Positions 1 to 8,524 of a stretch of 11,986 nt of DNA are shown here, in pieces. Position numbers and translations under genes: made by a program. Positions within the stretch are counted from its first letter, which is position 1. Each line of letters opens with the position of its first letter. A model generated the notes under the pieces. The model searched no databases and had not been told where the DNA came from. It saw only the letters and a list, made by a program, of their open reading frames with translations. The stretch is from Flavobacteriaceae bacterium (GTDB taxonomy: Bacteria; Bacteroidota; Bacteroidia; Flavobacteriales; Flavobacteriaceae), in assembly GCA_016763595.1 (NCBI GenBank), contig JAESTN010000409.1, forward strand, positions 1-11,986. Direction: 5' to 3'.

Positions 1-1943
1 AAAGTAATCGAGAACATGCAAAAAACAGGTTCTTTTTACAAGGCGATCCAGGAGCAGTATTAATGTTAGAAGTTGCTGCAGATACTCTTGAAGAAGCAGA
101 AGTGTTGGCCGATAACTTAATTGCAGATTTAGAAAAAAAGAAGATGGGATATCACCATCCAAAAATATACGGAGCTGATATCAATAAAATATTTGCCTTA
201 CGTAAAGCTGGTTTAGGTTTATTGGGTAATATGGTTGGAGATCACAAAGCAGTTGCATGTATAGAGGACACGGCAGTCGATTTAAACGATTTACCAGATT
301 TTATAGAGGAATTTACCTTAATCATGGACAAGTATCAGCAAGATGCGGTGTACTATGCACATGCTGGAGCTGGAGAGATTCACTTACGCCCTATATTAAA
401 CTTAAAGAAATCAGAAGACGTAGTACTTTTTAGAAAGATTACTACAGAAACTGCTGAATTGGTTAAGAAATACAAAGGGTCATTTAGTGGTGAACATGGG
501 GACGGGATTGTACGTGCCGAGTTTATTCCGCTAATGATTGGAGAAGAGAATTACCAGTTATTAAGACGTATTAAAAAAGCTTTTGATCCTAATAACGTTT
601 TTAACAAAGGAAAAATTACGGATGCTTTTCCGATGGATAAAAGTTTGCGCTATGAGATCGACAGAAAAGAACCAATAATCAAAACTATTCAAGATTTTTC
701 TGAAAGTGAAGGGATTTTAAAACTGGCAGAGAAATGCAATGGTTCTGGAGATTGTAGAAAACCTGCATCTGCAGGTGGTACCATGTGTCCGAGTTATAGA
801 GCTACTAAAAATGAAAAAGATACCACAAGAGCCAGAGCAAACACACTGCGTGAGTTTTTGACCAACTCTGAAGAACAAAATAAATTCGACCATAAAGAAT
901 TAAAAGAGGTCTTTGACCTCTGTTTAAGCTGTAAAGCCTGTGCCTCAGAATGCCCGAGTAACGTAGATGTTGCTGCTTTAAAGGCAGAGTTTTTATATCA
1001 ATACCAAGAGACAAACGGCTATTCTTTTAGAAGTAAACTATTTGCCAACAATGTAAAGTACAACAAACTAGGAAGCATCACTCCTGCCCTAACCAATGTA
1101 TTGTTAAATACTTCATTGGCAAAAGCAGTAATGGGTGTTGCACAACAAAGAACAGTTCCCAAATTAGCCTCCAAAACATTTAGCAAATGGTTTGCCAAGC
1201 AAGAAAATGGGGCCCATTCTAAAAAAGTGTATTTGTTCAATGACGAATTCACCAATTACTATGATGTAGAAATCGGAAAAGATGCAGTACACGTTCTAGA
1301 GAAATTAGGGTACTCTGTAGAAGTAATAGCTCATAAAGAAAGTGGACGTAGTTTTATTTCTAAAGGATTCTTAAAAGAAGCAAAAGAAGTTTGTAATGAG
1401 AATGTGATATTGTTTAAAGACCTAATTACAGAAGAAACACCATTAATAGGAATTGAACCTTCTGCAATCTTAACCTTTAGGGACGAGTACCTTCGTTTGG
1501 CAGATGATAAAAAAGCAGCCCAAAGAATTGCCGAAAATGCCTTTACCATTGAAGAGTTTTTAAACATCCAATTAGAGAACGGAAATATTGACAAAGACTT
1601 GTTTACCAAAGAGGCAATGGTTTTAAAAATTCATGGGCACTGTCACCAAAAAGCATTGTCTAGCACAGCGGCGAGTTTTAACATCTTAAACATTCCTACA
1701 AACTATTCAGTCACTATCTTAAATACGGGATGCTGTGGAATGGCTGGAAGTTTTGGATATGAGAAGGAACATTACGAATTGAGCATGCAGGTTGGTGAAG
1801 ACACCCTGTTTCCAAAAGTAAGAAACTGTGCATCTGATACAGAAATTGTAGCGGCAGGAACGAGTTGTAGGCATCAAATTTTTGACGGAACCAAACGCAT
1901 TGCAAAACATCCAATTAGCATTTTAAAAGAAGCAATTATTTAA
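1..1943 (+). CDS. FAD-linked D-2-hydroxyacid dehydrogenase with Fe-S and cysteine-rich domains (5' end outside window)
   Basis: This is the C-terminal 646 codons of a larger flavoprotein; the frame is open to the left edge, so the ATG at 63 is internal. Numbering from that Met, a FAD-oxidase C-terminal domain fills roughly residues 1-185, with HAGAGEIH at 100-107 and the conserved GEHGDG at 143-148. An iron-sulfur region follows: C225, C231, C242-Pro, then the ferredoxin pattern CxxCxxCxxxCP with C287, C290, C293 and C297. A cysteine-rich (CCG) domain ends the protein, with HGHCHQ at 524-529, CCG at 557-559 and C602. This order matches YdiJ/GlpC-fused D-lactate or D-2-hydroxyglutarate dehydrogenases of about 950-1000 residues, whose missing N-terminus holds the FAD-binding domain. 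Such enzymes oxidise a D-2-hydroxyacid to the 2-oxoacid and pass electrons through Fe-S clusters towards the respiratory chain. The family call is firm; the substrate (lactate, 2-hydroxyglutarate, glycolate) is not decidable here. An MFS transporter follows on the same strand. Confidence 0.9.
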   Translation, partial: SNREHAKNRFFLQGDPGAVLMLEVAADTLEEAEVLADNLIADLEKKKMGYHHPKIYGADINKIFALRKAGLGLLGNMVGDHKAVACIEDTAVDLNDLPDFIEEFTLIMDKYQQDAVYYAHAGAGEIHLRPILNLKKSEDVVLFRKITTETAELVKKYKGSFSGEHGDGIVRAEFIPLMIGEENYQLLRRIKKAFDPNNVFNKGKITDAFPMDKSLRYEIDRKEPIIKTIQDFSESEGILKLAEKCNGSGDCRKPASAGGTMCPSYRATKNEKDTTRARANTLREFLTNSEEQNKFDHKELKEVFDLCLSCKACASECPSNVDVAALKAEFLYQYQETNGYSFRSKLFANNVKYNKLGSITPALTNVLLNTSLAKAVMGVAQQRTVPKLASKTFSKWFAKQENGAHSKKVYLFNDEFTNYYDVEIGKDAVHVLEKLGYSVEVIAHKESGRSFISKGFLKEAKEVCNENVILFKDLITEETPLIGIEPSAILTFRDEYLRLADDKKAAQRIAENAFTIEEFLNIQLENGNIDKDLFTKEAMVLKIHGHCHQKALSSTAASFNILNIPTNYSVTILNTGCCGMAGSFGYEKEHYELSMQVGEDTLFPKVRNCASDTEIVAAGTSCRHQIFDGTKRIAKHPISILKEAII

Positions 1944-2029
1944 TTATGAGTTTTGAATTATAAATAGCAAATTTAGGTATCATCGATTCATAATTGTTTT
2001 TTGTACATTTAAGAACTAATCATACTACT

Positions 2030-3280
2030 GTGTTCAAACAAAACAAAACCACCTCAATGTTTGCCCTTGTTATTGCGGGCGAAGCAATTTTCTTACTGCC
2101 TTTTATTTTAATGCGCGTTTTTAAGCCTGTTATTAGAGAGGCTTTTCTTATTTCCGATGCACAAATTGGCGAAGCCCAAGCTTTGTATGGAATTACTGCT
2201 GTAATCTCCTACTTCTTTGGAGGCTTTATAGCCGATAAATGGGAAGCGAGAAAACTATTATGCCTATCCTTAATTCTCACCGGAATTGGTGGGTTTTGGA
2301 TGACGATGATCCCATCAATTTTCACCTTAAAAATACTATATGCCTTTTGGGGTGTTTCAACCATATTCTTATTCTGGGCAGCCTTAATAAAAGCAACACG
2401 ACAATGGGGTAACGCGAACAATCAAGGCTTGTCTTTTGGGTTATTAGATGGTGGAAGAGGCTTTTTTGCAGCTACCATTGCATTGTCTGGAGCAGCAATT
2501 TTAAGTTATTTTTTCCCTGCGGATTCGATAGAAATTACTTTTGAGAATAAAGTACAAACCTTGCAATATATTATTGGAACCATTACCGGAATTGTCTTTT
2601 TAGTCGCTGTATTGGTTTGGTTTGTTTTGCCTAAAGAAAATCTTGAAAAATCAAATTCTAAAGAGTTTCAATTTGATTTTAAACAAGCATTCTTATTAAT
2701 GAAACAACGAAAAGTCATCTACCATTCCCTAATTATTTTTTGCGCCTATTCTGCCTATAAATTAACGGGAACTTATGGAACCTATGCGCGTGATGTTTGG
2801 GGATACACCTTAGAAGAATCTACCTATTTCGCAGTGTTTATTCAATTTTTAAGACCTATAGCGGCAGTAAGTGTTGGTTGGATTGCTGATAAGTATGTTC
2901 CTTCAAAACTAATCGTTCCTTGTTTTACAATTTTAATTATTGCTTCTTCCGTATTAGGATTGGGATTCTTTTACGATCAACCAATATTTTTATCATTTAC
3001 CTTTTTTGTATTTATGGCCTTGGGAACCTATTCTTTAAGAGGCTTGTATTTTGCTATTATTGAAGAAACAAAAATCCCCATTCAATTAACAGGAACACTA
3101 GTCGGTATTATTTCTGTTGTAGGGTTTACTCCTGATATTTTTATGTCTTTATTTGTAGGGTATATGTTAGGAAAAGATCCAACAGTGATAGAATACCAAA
3201 ACTTATTCACATTGTTTACAATCATTCCAATCATTGGATTACTAGCTGCAATTGGGTTCAAAAAAGCCCTGAAAAAATAA
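2030..3280 (+). CDS. MFS transporter, substrate unknown
   Basis: This is a polytopic inner-membrane protein of about 416 residues with roughly 12 hydrophobic segments, so a Major Facilitator Superfamily secondary transporter. The first loop carries the MFS motif A form GGFIADKWEARK (about residues 64-75). A degenerate copy, GWIADKYVPSKL, sits in the second half (about 284-295), as expected from the internal duplication of MFS proteins. A Gly-rich DGGRG lies near 140-144. The start is uncertain. The frame opens with TTG at 1994, but GTG at 2030 (protein beginning MFKQNKTT) and ATG at 2057 are also possible. I chose 2030 because it has A at -3 and -6 and leaves a short cytoplasmic N-terminus before helix 1. 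A loose -7-like box (TACATTTA, 2004-2011) lies upstream, without a clear -33 partner. It lies 86 bases after the hydroxyacid dehydrogenase, so it might move that enzyme's substrate or product; this is inference from position only. Confidence 0.85.
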   Translation: MFKQNKTTSMFALVIAGEAIFLLPFILMRVFKPVIREAFLISDAQIGEAQALYGITAVISYFFGGFIADKWEARKLLCLSLILTGIGGFWMTMIPSIFTLKILYAFWGVSTIFLFWAALIKATRQWGNANNQGLSFGLLDGGRGFFAATIALSGAAILSYFFPADSIEITFENKVQTLQYIIGTITGIVFLVAVLVWFVLPKENLEKSNSKEFQFDFKQAFLLMKQRKVIYHSLIIFCAYSAYKLTGTYGTYARDVWGYTLEESTYFAVFIQFLRPIAAVSVGWIADKYVPSKLIVPCFTILIIASSVLGLGFFYDQPIFLSFTFFVFMALGTYSLRGLYFAIIEETKIPIQLTGTLVGIISVVGFTPDIFMSLFVGYMLGKDPTVIEYQNLFTLFTIIPIIGLLAAIGFKKALKK

Positions 3281-3376
3281 TCTTTTGTTGAAAAATTCAT
3301 CTCTAAAAAACTGATTTTTAGTTAATTATTTCGTAAATTAGAGACGCCCCCATGCAATATTTCAAAATTTTCTATT

Positions 3377-3826
3377 ATGGGAACCAATCAAATAATTATT
3401 AAAAATGCACTAAAAATAGTTCTAGGGATTGTGATATATTTCTTTGCCATGAAACTATTTGGCTTGGATACTATTTCAGAATTACGTTTCTTAAATTTCC
3501 TTTTTGTTGTTTGGGGAATTAATAGCGCTATCAAAAACAACATCCAAAAAAACAAAGACACCTTTTATATTTCTAATCTCTTTATTGGCGTCTCAACATC
3601 TGTGATTGCAGTTGGAATGATCATCATAGGCCTCATTACCTATGTTAGCTTAATAGACCCTGGTTTTATAAACGTGTTAGAAAAATCGTTCCTTTGGGGG
3701 TCGAATCTGACTTTACCATTAATAATTTTTGCAATTGCTATTGAAGGTATTGCTTCTTCTGTGATTTGCTCCTTTATTTTAATGCAATATTGGAAAAACT
3801 ATAAAATTGAAGATTATGCAGTATAA
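3377..3826 (+). CDS. Small four-helix membrane protein of unknown function
   Basis: I do not recognise this 149-residue protein as a named family. It is very hydrophobic, with four likely membrane segments at about residues 11-30, 36-53, 66-92 and 107-136. A short Lys/Asn-rich loop (about 52-62) separates helices 2 and 3. No catalytic motif, Cys pair or His cluster is visible. The ATG at 3377 is the first in frame and is directly preceded by TTCTATT, an AT-rich leader typical of this phylum. It is separated from the MFS gene by 96 bases and ends inside a strong palindromic terminator, so it may be transcribed alone or as the tail of the upstream unit. Codon and base use resemble the neighbours, so there is no sign of recent transfer. 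It is probably a real gene, given its length, clean membrane topology and placement. Confidence 0.75.
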   Translation: MGTNQIIIKNALKIVLGIVIYFFAMKLFGLDTISELRFLNFLFVVWGINSAIKNNIQKNKDTFYISNLFIGVSTSVIAVGMIIIGLITYVSLIDPGFINVLEKSFLWGSNLTLPLIIFAIAIEGIASSVICSFILMQYWKNYKIEDYAV

Positions 3827-3859
3827 AAAAAGCTCCTCAATTGAGGAGCTTTTTTTATA
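3822..3859. terminator. Bidirectional intrinsic terminator between convergent genes
   Basis: A perfect 38-base palindrome centred between 3840 and 3841. The GC-containing core is GCTCCTC/GAGGAGC, separated by AATT and flanked by seven A on the left and seven T on the right. Read on either strand it gives a GC-rich hairpin followed by a U tract, so it can end the plus-strand membrane-protein gene and the minus-strand valS. The left arm includes the stop codon (3824-3826) of the plus-strand gene. The valS stop codon starts 18 bases beyond the right arm. Confidence 0.93.
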
Positions 3860-3877
3860 GGTATATTATATTACTCG

Positions 3878-6514
3878 TTATTTCAAACTTGCCAAGCTAT
3901 TTTTTATCGTTTCGATTTTCGCTAAGGTGTCTGCTTCTTTTTTACGTTCTAATTCCAGTACTTTTTCTGGTGCATTGTTTACAAAACGCTCATTAGACAA
4001 CTTCTTTGTAATTCCGAATAAGAACCCTTCTGCTCTTTTTAACTCTGCATTCAGTTTCTCTGTTTCTGCTTCAACATCAATATCATCTACAGAAACAGGC
4101 ACAAAATACTCGTTAGATTTCACTCTAAATGAAGCTCCTTCAACTTTTTCTGAAACATAGTTAATAGTTGCTGTATTTGTAAGCTTTTTAATTACAGCAT
4201 CTAATTCTGTTGTAGCATTGTCATTATTTACAACAAACAATTCAATCCCTTCTTTAAAAGAAATATTCTTCTCTTTTCTGATGGTTCTAATTCCAGATAC
4301 TACCTCTGCAATCATTGAGAAGTCTTCGATTAATTCCGCATTACTTGTTGTTACTTCTGGCCATTTTGCCACAATCAACGCTTCTTCTGGAGTTCTCACC
4401 GAAATAAATTGCCAAATCTCTTCTGTTAAGAAAGGCATAAATGGATGTAATAATTTTAAATTATTTTCAAAAGCTGCAATTACTGCATCGTAGGTTTTCT
4501 TATCAATTGGTTTCCCAAATTCTGGTTTTACCATTTCTAAGAACCAAGAAGCAAAATCGTCCCAAACTAATTTATAGATTGCCATTAATGCATCTGATAG
4601 TCTGTATTTAGAAAAGTGATCGTCAATTTCTGCTAATACTGTTTGAAACTTTGCTTCATACCAATCTATTGCAATTTCAGCAACCTCTGTTTGCTTTGCC
4701 GATTCATCAATTTCCCAACCGTTTACCAAACGAAAAGCATTCCATATTTTATTTGCAAACCCTTTTCCTTGTTGACATAAAGATTCGTCAAACATTAAAT
4801 CATTTCCAGCAGCAGAACTTAATAATAAGCCGACTCTCACTCCATCTGCTCCGTACTCTTCTATTAATTTCAATGCATTAGGCGAATTCCCCAAAGATTT
4901 AGACATTTTTCTACGTTGTTTGTCACGTACCAAACCTGTCAAATATACATTGTTAAACGGTTTTTTATCTTTAAATTCATACCCAGCTACAATCATACGG
5001 GCTACCCAGAAAAATAAGATATCTGGACCTGTAACTAAATCGTTTGTTGGATAGTAATATTTAATTTCTTCATTTTCTGGATTTCGAAGTCCGTCAAAAA
5101 CTGACATTGGCCATAACCAAGAAGAGAACCAAGTATCTAGTGCGTCAGAATCCTGACGCAAGTCATTCGTTGTAAGCTGAAAATTGTTTGTTTTTTCTTT
5201 CGCTAATTCTAACGCGTCTGAGCTATTTTCTGCGACTACAAAATCCTCTTTTCCATCTCCGTAGAAATAGGCTGGAATTTGTTGTCCCCACCATAATTGA
5301 CGAGAAATATTCCAATCACGAATGTTTTCCATCCAATGACGATATGTATTTTCGAATTTTTTTGGATATAGATTGATTTCTGCATCTTCACCTAAAACTG
5401 CATCGATAGCAGGTTTTGCCAAATCTTCCATTTTCAAGAACCATTGATCAGATAATCTAGGTTCTATAATTGCTTTGGTTCTTTCAGAAGTACCTACTTT
5501 ATTTAAATGAGATTCAGTTTTTATTAAAATTCCTTTCTCTTCTAGTTCTTTTACAATTTCTTTACGAGCTACAAAACGATCTTTTCCTTCGTAATGCAAT
5601 CCAAAAGAATTTAAGGATGCATCTTCATGAAAAATATCGATTACTTCTAATTTGTGTTTATCTCCTAAAACCTTATCATTTTCATCGTGTGCTGGTGTAA
5701 CTTTTAAACACCCTGTTCCGAACTCAATATCAACATATTCGTCTTCAATAATAGGAATTACACGGTTGCATAATGGAACAATTGCTTTCTTTCCTTTAAG
5801 ATGAGTAAAACGCGCATCGTTTGGATTGATACAAATTGCTGTATCACCAAAAATAGTTTCTGGACGTGTTGTAGCAATTGTTAAGGTCTCATCAGAGCCT
5901 TCTACTTTATATTCTAAATAGTATAAGTTTCCTTGTTTTTCAACATGAATTACTTCTTCATCAGACAAGGTAGTCTTAGCTTCTGGATCCCAATTTACCA
6001 TTCTATACCCACGGTAAATTAAGCCCTTATTGTATAAGTCTACAAAAACCTTAATTACTGATTCAGACATATCTGGATCCATAGTAAATGAGGTTCTTTC
6101 CCAATCACAAGAACAACCCAATTTTTTCAATTGTTCTAAAATGATTCCACCATATTCATGTTTCCACTCCCAAGCATGTGCTAAAAACTCTTCTCTTGTT
6201 AAATCATTTTTATCAATTCCTTGTTCTTTTAACTTGGCAACTACTTTTGCTTCTGTAGCAATAGATGCATGATCTGTTCCAGGAACCCAACACGCGTTTT
6301 TACCTTGTAAACGAGCTCTTCTTATTAGAACATCTTGAATTGTGTTATTCAACATATGCCCCATATGAAGGACTCCTGTTACGTTTGGTGGCGGAATTAC
6401 TATTGTATATGGCTCTCTTTCATCTGGTGTTGAATGAAAATAATCATTCTTCATCCAGTAGTCATACCATTTATTCTCTACACTTGTTGCAATATATTTA
6501 GATGGGATATCCAT
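3878..6514 (-). CDS. valS: Valyl-tRNA synthetase
   Basis: Cytoplasmic class Ia aminoacyl-tRNA synthetase that attaches valine to tRNA-Val and hydrolyses mischarged Thr-tRNA. At 878 residues it has the usual bacterial length and is complete. The catalytic HIGH motif is HMGH at 50-53, after the family segment PPPNVTGVL. The editing (CP1) domain covers about 200-345, with [11 protein letters not shown] at 214-224 and [12 protein letters not shown] at 266-277. The second half of the Rossmann fold follows, with KMSKS at 536-540. The anticodon-binding helical domain is at about 610-760, and a charged coiled-coil tail fills about 813-878. The frame extends 11 codons upstream to a TTG at 6547. I chose the ATG at 6514 because the protein then begins MDIPSKY, as in flavobacterial ValS, and because the longer start would sit inside the -7 box. 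It is convergent with the small membrane protein across a shared terminator and divergent from the DUF1573 gene. Confidence 0.98.
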   Translation of the reverse strand: MDIPSKYIATSVENKWYDYWMKNDYFHSTPDEREPYTIVIPPPNVTGVLHMGHMLNNTIQDVLIRRARLQGKNACWVPGTDHASIATEAKVVAKLKEQGIDKNDLTREEFLAHAWEWKHEYGGIILEQLKKLGCSCDWERTSFTMDPDMSESVIKVFVDLYNKGLIYRGYRMVNWDPEAKTTLSDEEVIHVEKQGNLYYLEYKVEGSDETLTIATTRPETIFGDTAICINPNDARFTHLKGKKAIVPLCNRVIPIIEDEYVDIEFGTGCLKVTPAHDENDKVLGDKHKLEVIDIFHEDASLNSFGLHYEGKDRFVARKEIVKELEEKGILIKTESHLNKVGTSERTKAIIEPRLSDQWFLKMEDLAKPAIDAVLGEDAEINLYPKKFENTYRHWMENIRDWNISRQLWWGQQIPAYFYGDGKEDFVVAENSSDALELAKEKTNNFQLTTNDLRQDSDALDTWFSSWLWPMSVFDGLRNPENEEIKYYYPTNDLVTGPDILFFWVARMIVAGYEFKDKKPFNNVYLTGLVRDKQRRKMSKSLGNSPNALKLIEEYGADGVRVGLLLSSAAGNDLMFDESLCQQGKGFANKIWNAFRLVNGWEIDESAKQTEVAEIAIDWYEAKFQTVLAEIDDHFSKYRLSDALMAIYKLVWDDFASWFLEMVKPEFGKPIDKKTYDAVIAAFENNLKLLHPFMPFLTEEIWQFISVRTPEEALIVAKWPEVTTSNAELIEDFSMIAEVVSGIRTIRKEKNISFKEGIELFVVNNDNATTELDAVIKKLTNTATINYVSEKVEGASFRVKSNEYFVPVSVDDIDVEAETEKLNAELKRAEGFLFGITKKLSNERFVNNAPEKVLELERKKEADTLAKIETIKNSLASLK

Positions 6515-6528
6515 TCTTTGGCTTAATT

Positions 6529-6561
6529 TTTGAAATATAAAGAGCAAAAATACTACTTTTA
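6529..6561 (+). promoter_or_regulatory. Candidate promoter of the DUF1573 gene
   Basis: TTTG at 6529-6532 and TACTTTTA at 6554-6561 are 21 bases apart. The second box matches TAnnTTTG at seven of eight positions. Transcription would begin about 10 bases before the ATG at 6579, so the leader is very short. The site overlaps the candidate valS promoter on the other strand, and the two -7 boxes are one base apart. Confidence 0.4.
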
Positions 6562-6577
6562 CCTAAAATACATTCAA
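6545..6577 (-). promoter_or_regulatory. Candidate valS promoter, Bacteroidota type
   Basis: On the minus strand a perfect -7 box TATTTTTG (plus-strand 6545-6552; consensus TAnnTTTG) lies 22 bases downstream of a TTG that can act as the -33 element (plus-strand 6575-6577). Transcription would begin near 6538, giving a leader of about 24 bases before the valS ATG. The element match is seen in the sequence; promoter activity is inferred. Confidence 0.5.
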
Positions 6578-6578
6578 C

Positions 6579-7007
6579 ATGAAGAAATATATTCTATTCC
6601 TTTTTTTAGTTAGCACCGCATCCATTGTTTCTGGACAGAACTCTAACGACACAAAACCAGTGTTTAAGTTTGTAAAAGAATCGATTAATTACGGTAAAAT
6701 AGAACAAAACTCGAATGGAAATAGAATCTTTGAATTTACCAATATTGGTAAAAGCCCGCTCATTATAAAAGAAATAAAAACTTCATGTGATTGCGCTGTC
6801 CCTAAAAAACCCACAAGACCAATTATGCCTGGTGAAAAAGGAACCATTGAAGTTTCTTATGACACTTCAAAAATTGGTGGTTTTATAAAACAAATTACCA
6901 TCTTTTCAAATGCGAAACACCCCATAAAAAGGTTGCGAATTAAAGGCTTTGTTGTAAAAAAGAAATCTAAACTTATTAAAGAAAAAGGCTTATTGGAGAA
7001 TGATTAG
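6579..7007 (+). CDS. Secreted DUF1573 domain protein
   Basis: A 142-residue exported protein. Residues 1-20 form a Sec signal peptide (KK, hydrophobic core, then SIVSGQ), with likely cleavage just before or after Gln20. The rest is a single DUF1573 domain, an Ig-like beta-sandwich common in Bacteroidota. It runs from about residue 27 (FKFVKESINYGKI) through FEFTNIGKSPLII and the SCDC segment with C70 and C72, then PIMPGEKG and a final RLRIKGFV at about 118-125. In many relatives the same place reads SCGCT. The biochemical role of the domain is not established; related ASPM/SPD-2/Hydin-like folds are binding scaffolds. The tail (126-142) is Lys-rich. The gene is divergent from valS, and its last four bases overlap the 3' end of the protease gene on the opposite strand. 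The family call is firm; the function is unknown. Confidence 0.88.
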   Translation: MKKYILFLFLVSTASIVSGQNSNDTKPVFKFVKESINYGKIEQNSNGNRIFEFTNIGKSPLIIKEIKTSCDCAVPKKPTRPIMPGEKGTIEVSYDTSKIGGFIKQITIFSNAKHPIKRLRIKGFVVKKKSKLIKEKGLLEND

Positions 7008-8353
7008 ATTTTTCGAACCAATTTAAATTGAAATTTCATCGTCTTCCCTTCTCTTTGGATCTTCATTCTAATCTTTCTTAGATTTCCATCTTGAAATTTC
7101 CCAAGCAATTCACGCAATGTTAATTCATGCACTCTAATACTATTGATGCTTAAGATGACATCGTTTTCTTTAAGTCCAGCTTTATCTCCTGGAGAATTTG
7201 GTAAAACATGCTTAATTTTAAATGAAGGTCTAAATCGATAGGTATAACTAGACACTAAGTTTATGGTATTATTAGTAGTCGTATGAGAATTTCTCGATGA
7301 ATAAGAATCAATAAATTGGGCGTCTTCTTTTTCTCTTACCAATACCTTACCATTATACACAACATCTATACCACTCATATTGTATTCAAATCCTCCTCTA
7401 AAGGAACCATTCTTTTTAAGGGTAATTGTTTTGTTAGGGTAGTCGACCCAAATCTTAAACCTTTTTAAAATATTGCCACCAATACTTCCATTTCTAGCTT
7501 TAAATTGTCTCGCATAATAGGTAGATAAAGAATCTAAGAATGAAACCGTAGGGTTTTTAATATGAAATGTACCAATTGTTAAGCCTTTAATTCTACTTTT
7601 ATTACCATAAATAGTACCGCTTAACCCTTCACCTAAAATATCTCTAAAATACCTAATTGGTGTTTGTATTTCTTCTTTTGTATTTTCAAATAACCAGACA
7701 GCACTACTTCCTCCAGTATCAATTAATAACTTCACATCCGTTAATTTGTCACCAATAGTATCTAATTGCACTTTCGCATTTATATATGGCTTGTTTCGAT
7801 AAAATTGCAATGGAAATACTTGACATTTCCTGCATTTTTTATCCTTATAAAACAGGGGGTTGTAAAGTGTAATTTTTTTAGTAGAGTAATTTATGTAAAC
7901 AATTGCATCTTTAAATATTTTATGACCGATAATGCCATGAATTGTAACTCCCATTCTACCAGAAACATCAAATCGATCTCTTAAAATCACATATACATCT
8001 TCTGATTTACTAATAAAAGTTTTGATTTTCATTGTGTTGTTTCTAGACAACAGCGCTTCTATAGACAGACCATCTCCCAATCCCTGAAGATTGATTTTTT
8101 TGACATTATTTAAACCGATACTATCGTTTTGAGACAGATTAAATAATATTGTTTTATCAACACCAGTATCTAAAATAAATGACAAAGACCTTCCGTTCAC
8201 ATCAACAGGAATCACAATTAAATTATTAACCAACTTAAATCGAAAGCTTATTTCGGTATTATTACTACCGAAAAAGTTAAATTTAGATTGTGATTGAATG
8301 TTTAAAGTAAGAACTAATAATAGTAATGTAAATAGAGTACTTTTTTTTATCAA
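7004..8353 (-). CDS. Secreted tandem retropepsin-like aspartyl protease with C-terminal PDZ domain
   Basis: A 449-residue exported protein. The signal peptide (about 1-22, MIKKSTLF then a Leu-rich core ending IQSQ) begins at a TTG codon. An in-frame TAA lies immediately before that TTG and there is no ATG before residue 108, so the TTG start is forced. Two aspartyl-protease half-domains follow. The first has LDTG at 61-64 and a later GIIGHKIF at about 140-147. The second has IDTGGSS at 211-217 and IGGNILKRF at 291-299. Each half ends with a beta strand of the type VYINYSTKKITLY or VWVDYPNKTITLK-like. A PDZ domain fills about 370-449 (HVLPNSPGDKAGL, then NDVILSINS). Retropepsin-like proteins normally dimerise to pair two Asp residues; here both DTG motifs are in one chain. 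It is probably a periplasmic or surface peptidase; the substrate is unknown. The gene converges on the DUF1573 gene with a 4-base overlap. Confidence 0.87.
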   Translation of the reverse strand: MIKKSTLFTLLLLVLTLNIQSQSKFNFFGSNNTEISFRFKLVNNLIVIPVDVNGRSLSFILDTGVDKTILFNLSQNDSIGLNNVKKINLQGLGDGLSIEALLSRNNTMKIKTFISKSEDVYVILRDRFDVSGRMGVTIHGIIGHKIFKDAIVYINYSTKKITLYNPLFYKDKKCRKCQVFPLQFYRNKPYINAKVQLDTIGDKLTDVKLLIDTGGSSAVWLFENTKEEIQTPIRYFRDILGEGLSGTIYGNKSRIKGLTIGTFHIKNPTVSFLDSLSTYYARQFKARNGSIGGNILKRFKIWVDYPNKTITLKKNGSFRGGFEYNMSGIDVVYNGKVLVREKEDAQFIDSYSSRNSHTTTNNTINLVSSYTYRFRPSFKIKHVLPNSPGDKAGLKENDVILSINSIRVHELTLRELLGKFQDGNLRKIRMKIQREGKTMKFQFKLVRKI

Positions 8354-8384
8354 TTAAAAGTGTTTTGAGTTAAATGTAAAAATA

Positions 8385-8392
8385 CAAAAATA
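8385..8392 (-). promoter_or_regulatory. Candidate -7 box for the aspartyl protease gene
   Basis: On the minus strand this reads TATTTTTG, a perfect match to TAnnTTTG and the same eight bases as the proposed valS -7 box. Transcription would start near 8378, about 25 bases before the TTG start at 8353. No convincing TTG is present at the -33 distance, so support is partial. The rest of the 171-base divergent gap (8354-8524) is AT-rich. The only other box-like string is GAAATTTG at 8485-8492 on the plus strand, a one-mismatch candidate for the aminotransferase, also lacking a -33 TTG. Confidence 0.35.
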
Positions 8393-8524
8393 GATTTTTA
8401 TTTTACTTATTTTAGGAAATCTTTAACCTTTATAATATCTAAAAAAGATATTCATAACTAAGTTATTAATTCAAAATAAATTCAGAAATTTGCCATACTT
8501 GTTACTAATTGAAAATCAAAAATT

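Noticed and set aside
63..1943. Treating the dehydrogenase as a complete gene starting at ATG 63.
   Set aside because: The frame stays open to the window's left edge with family-like residues before the ATG (FFLQGDPGAVL), and the FAD-binding N-terminal domain would be missing.
1941..1962. AT-rich inverted repeat after the dehydrogenase stop (TAATT...AATTA) as a terminator.
   Set aside because: There are no G-C pairs in the stem and no T tract after it, so it would be too weak to end transcription.
3300..3344. Competing inverted repeats upstream of the small membrane protein: CTAAAAA/TTTTTAG (3303-3321) and TCTCTAA/TTAGAGA (3300-3344) share the left arm, like an attenuator or riboswitch.
   Set aside because: The stems are almost pure A-T and short, which is common by chance in this AT-rich DNA. 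There is no leader peptide, T tract or conserved aptamer-like core.
3927..6501. Plus-strand open frames of 62-91 codons across the valS region.
   Set aside because: They lie wholly inside valS on the opposite strand, and their translations are low-complexity Ser/Leu/Phe-rich shadows without domains or start signals.
6515..6547. Longer valS start at TTG 6547 adding 11 residues.
   Set aside because: The added residues do not match the conserved ValS N-terminus, and the codon lies within the predicted -7 box; the ATG at 6514 gives the usual start.
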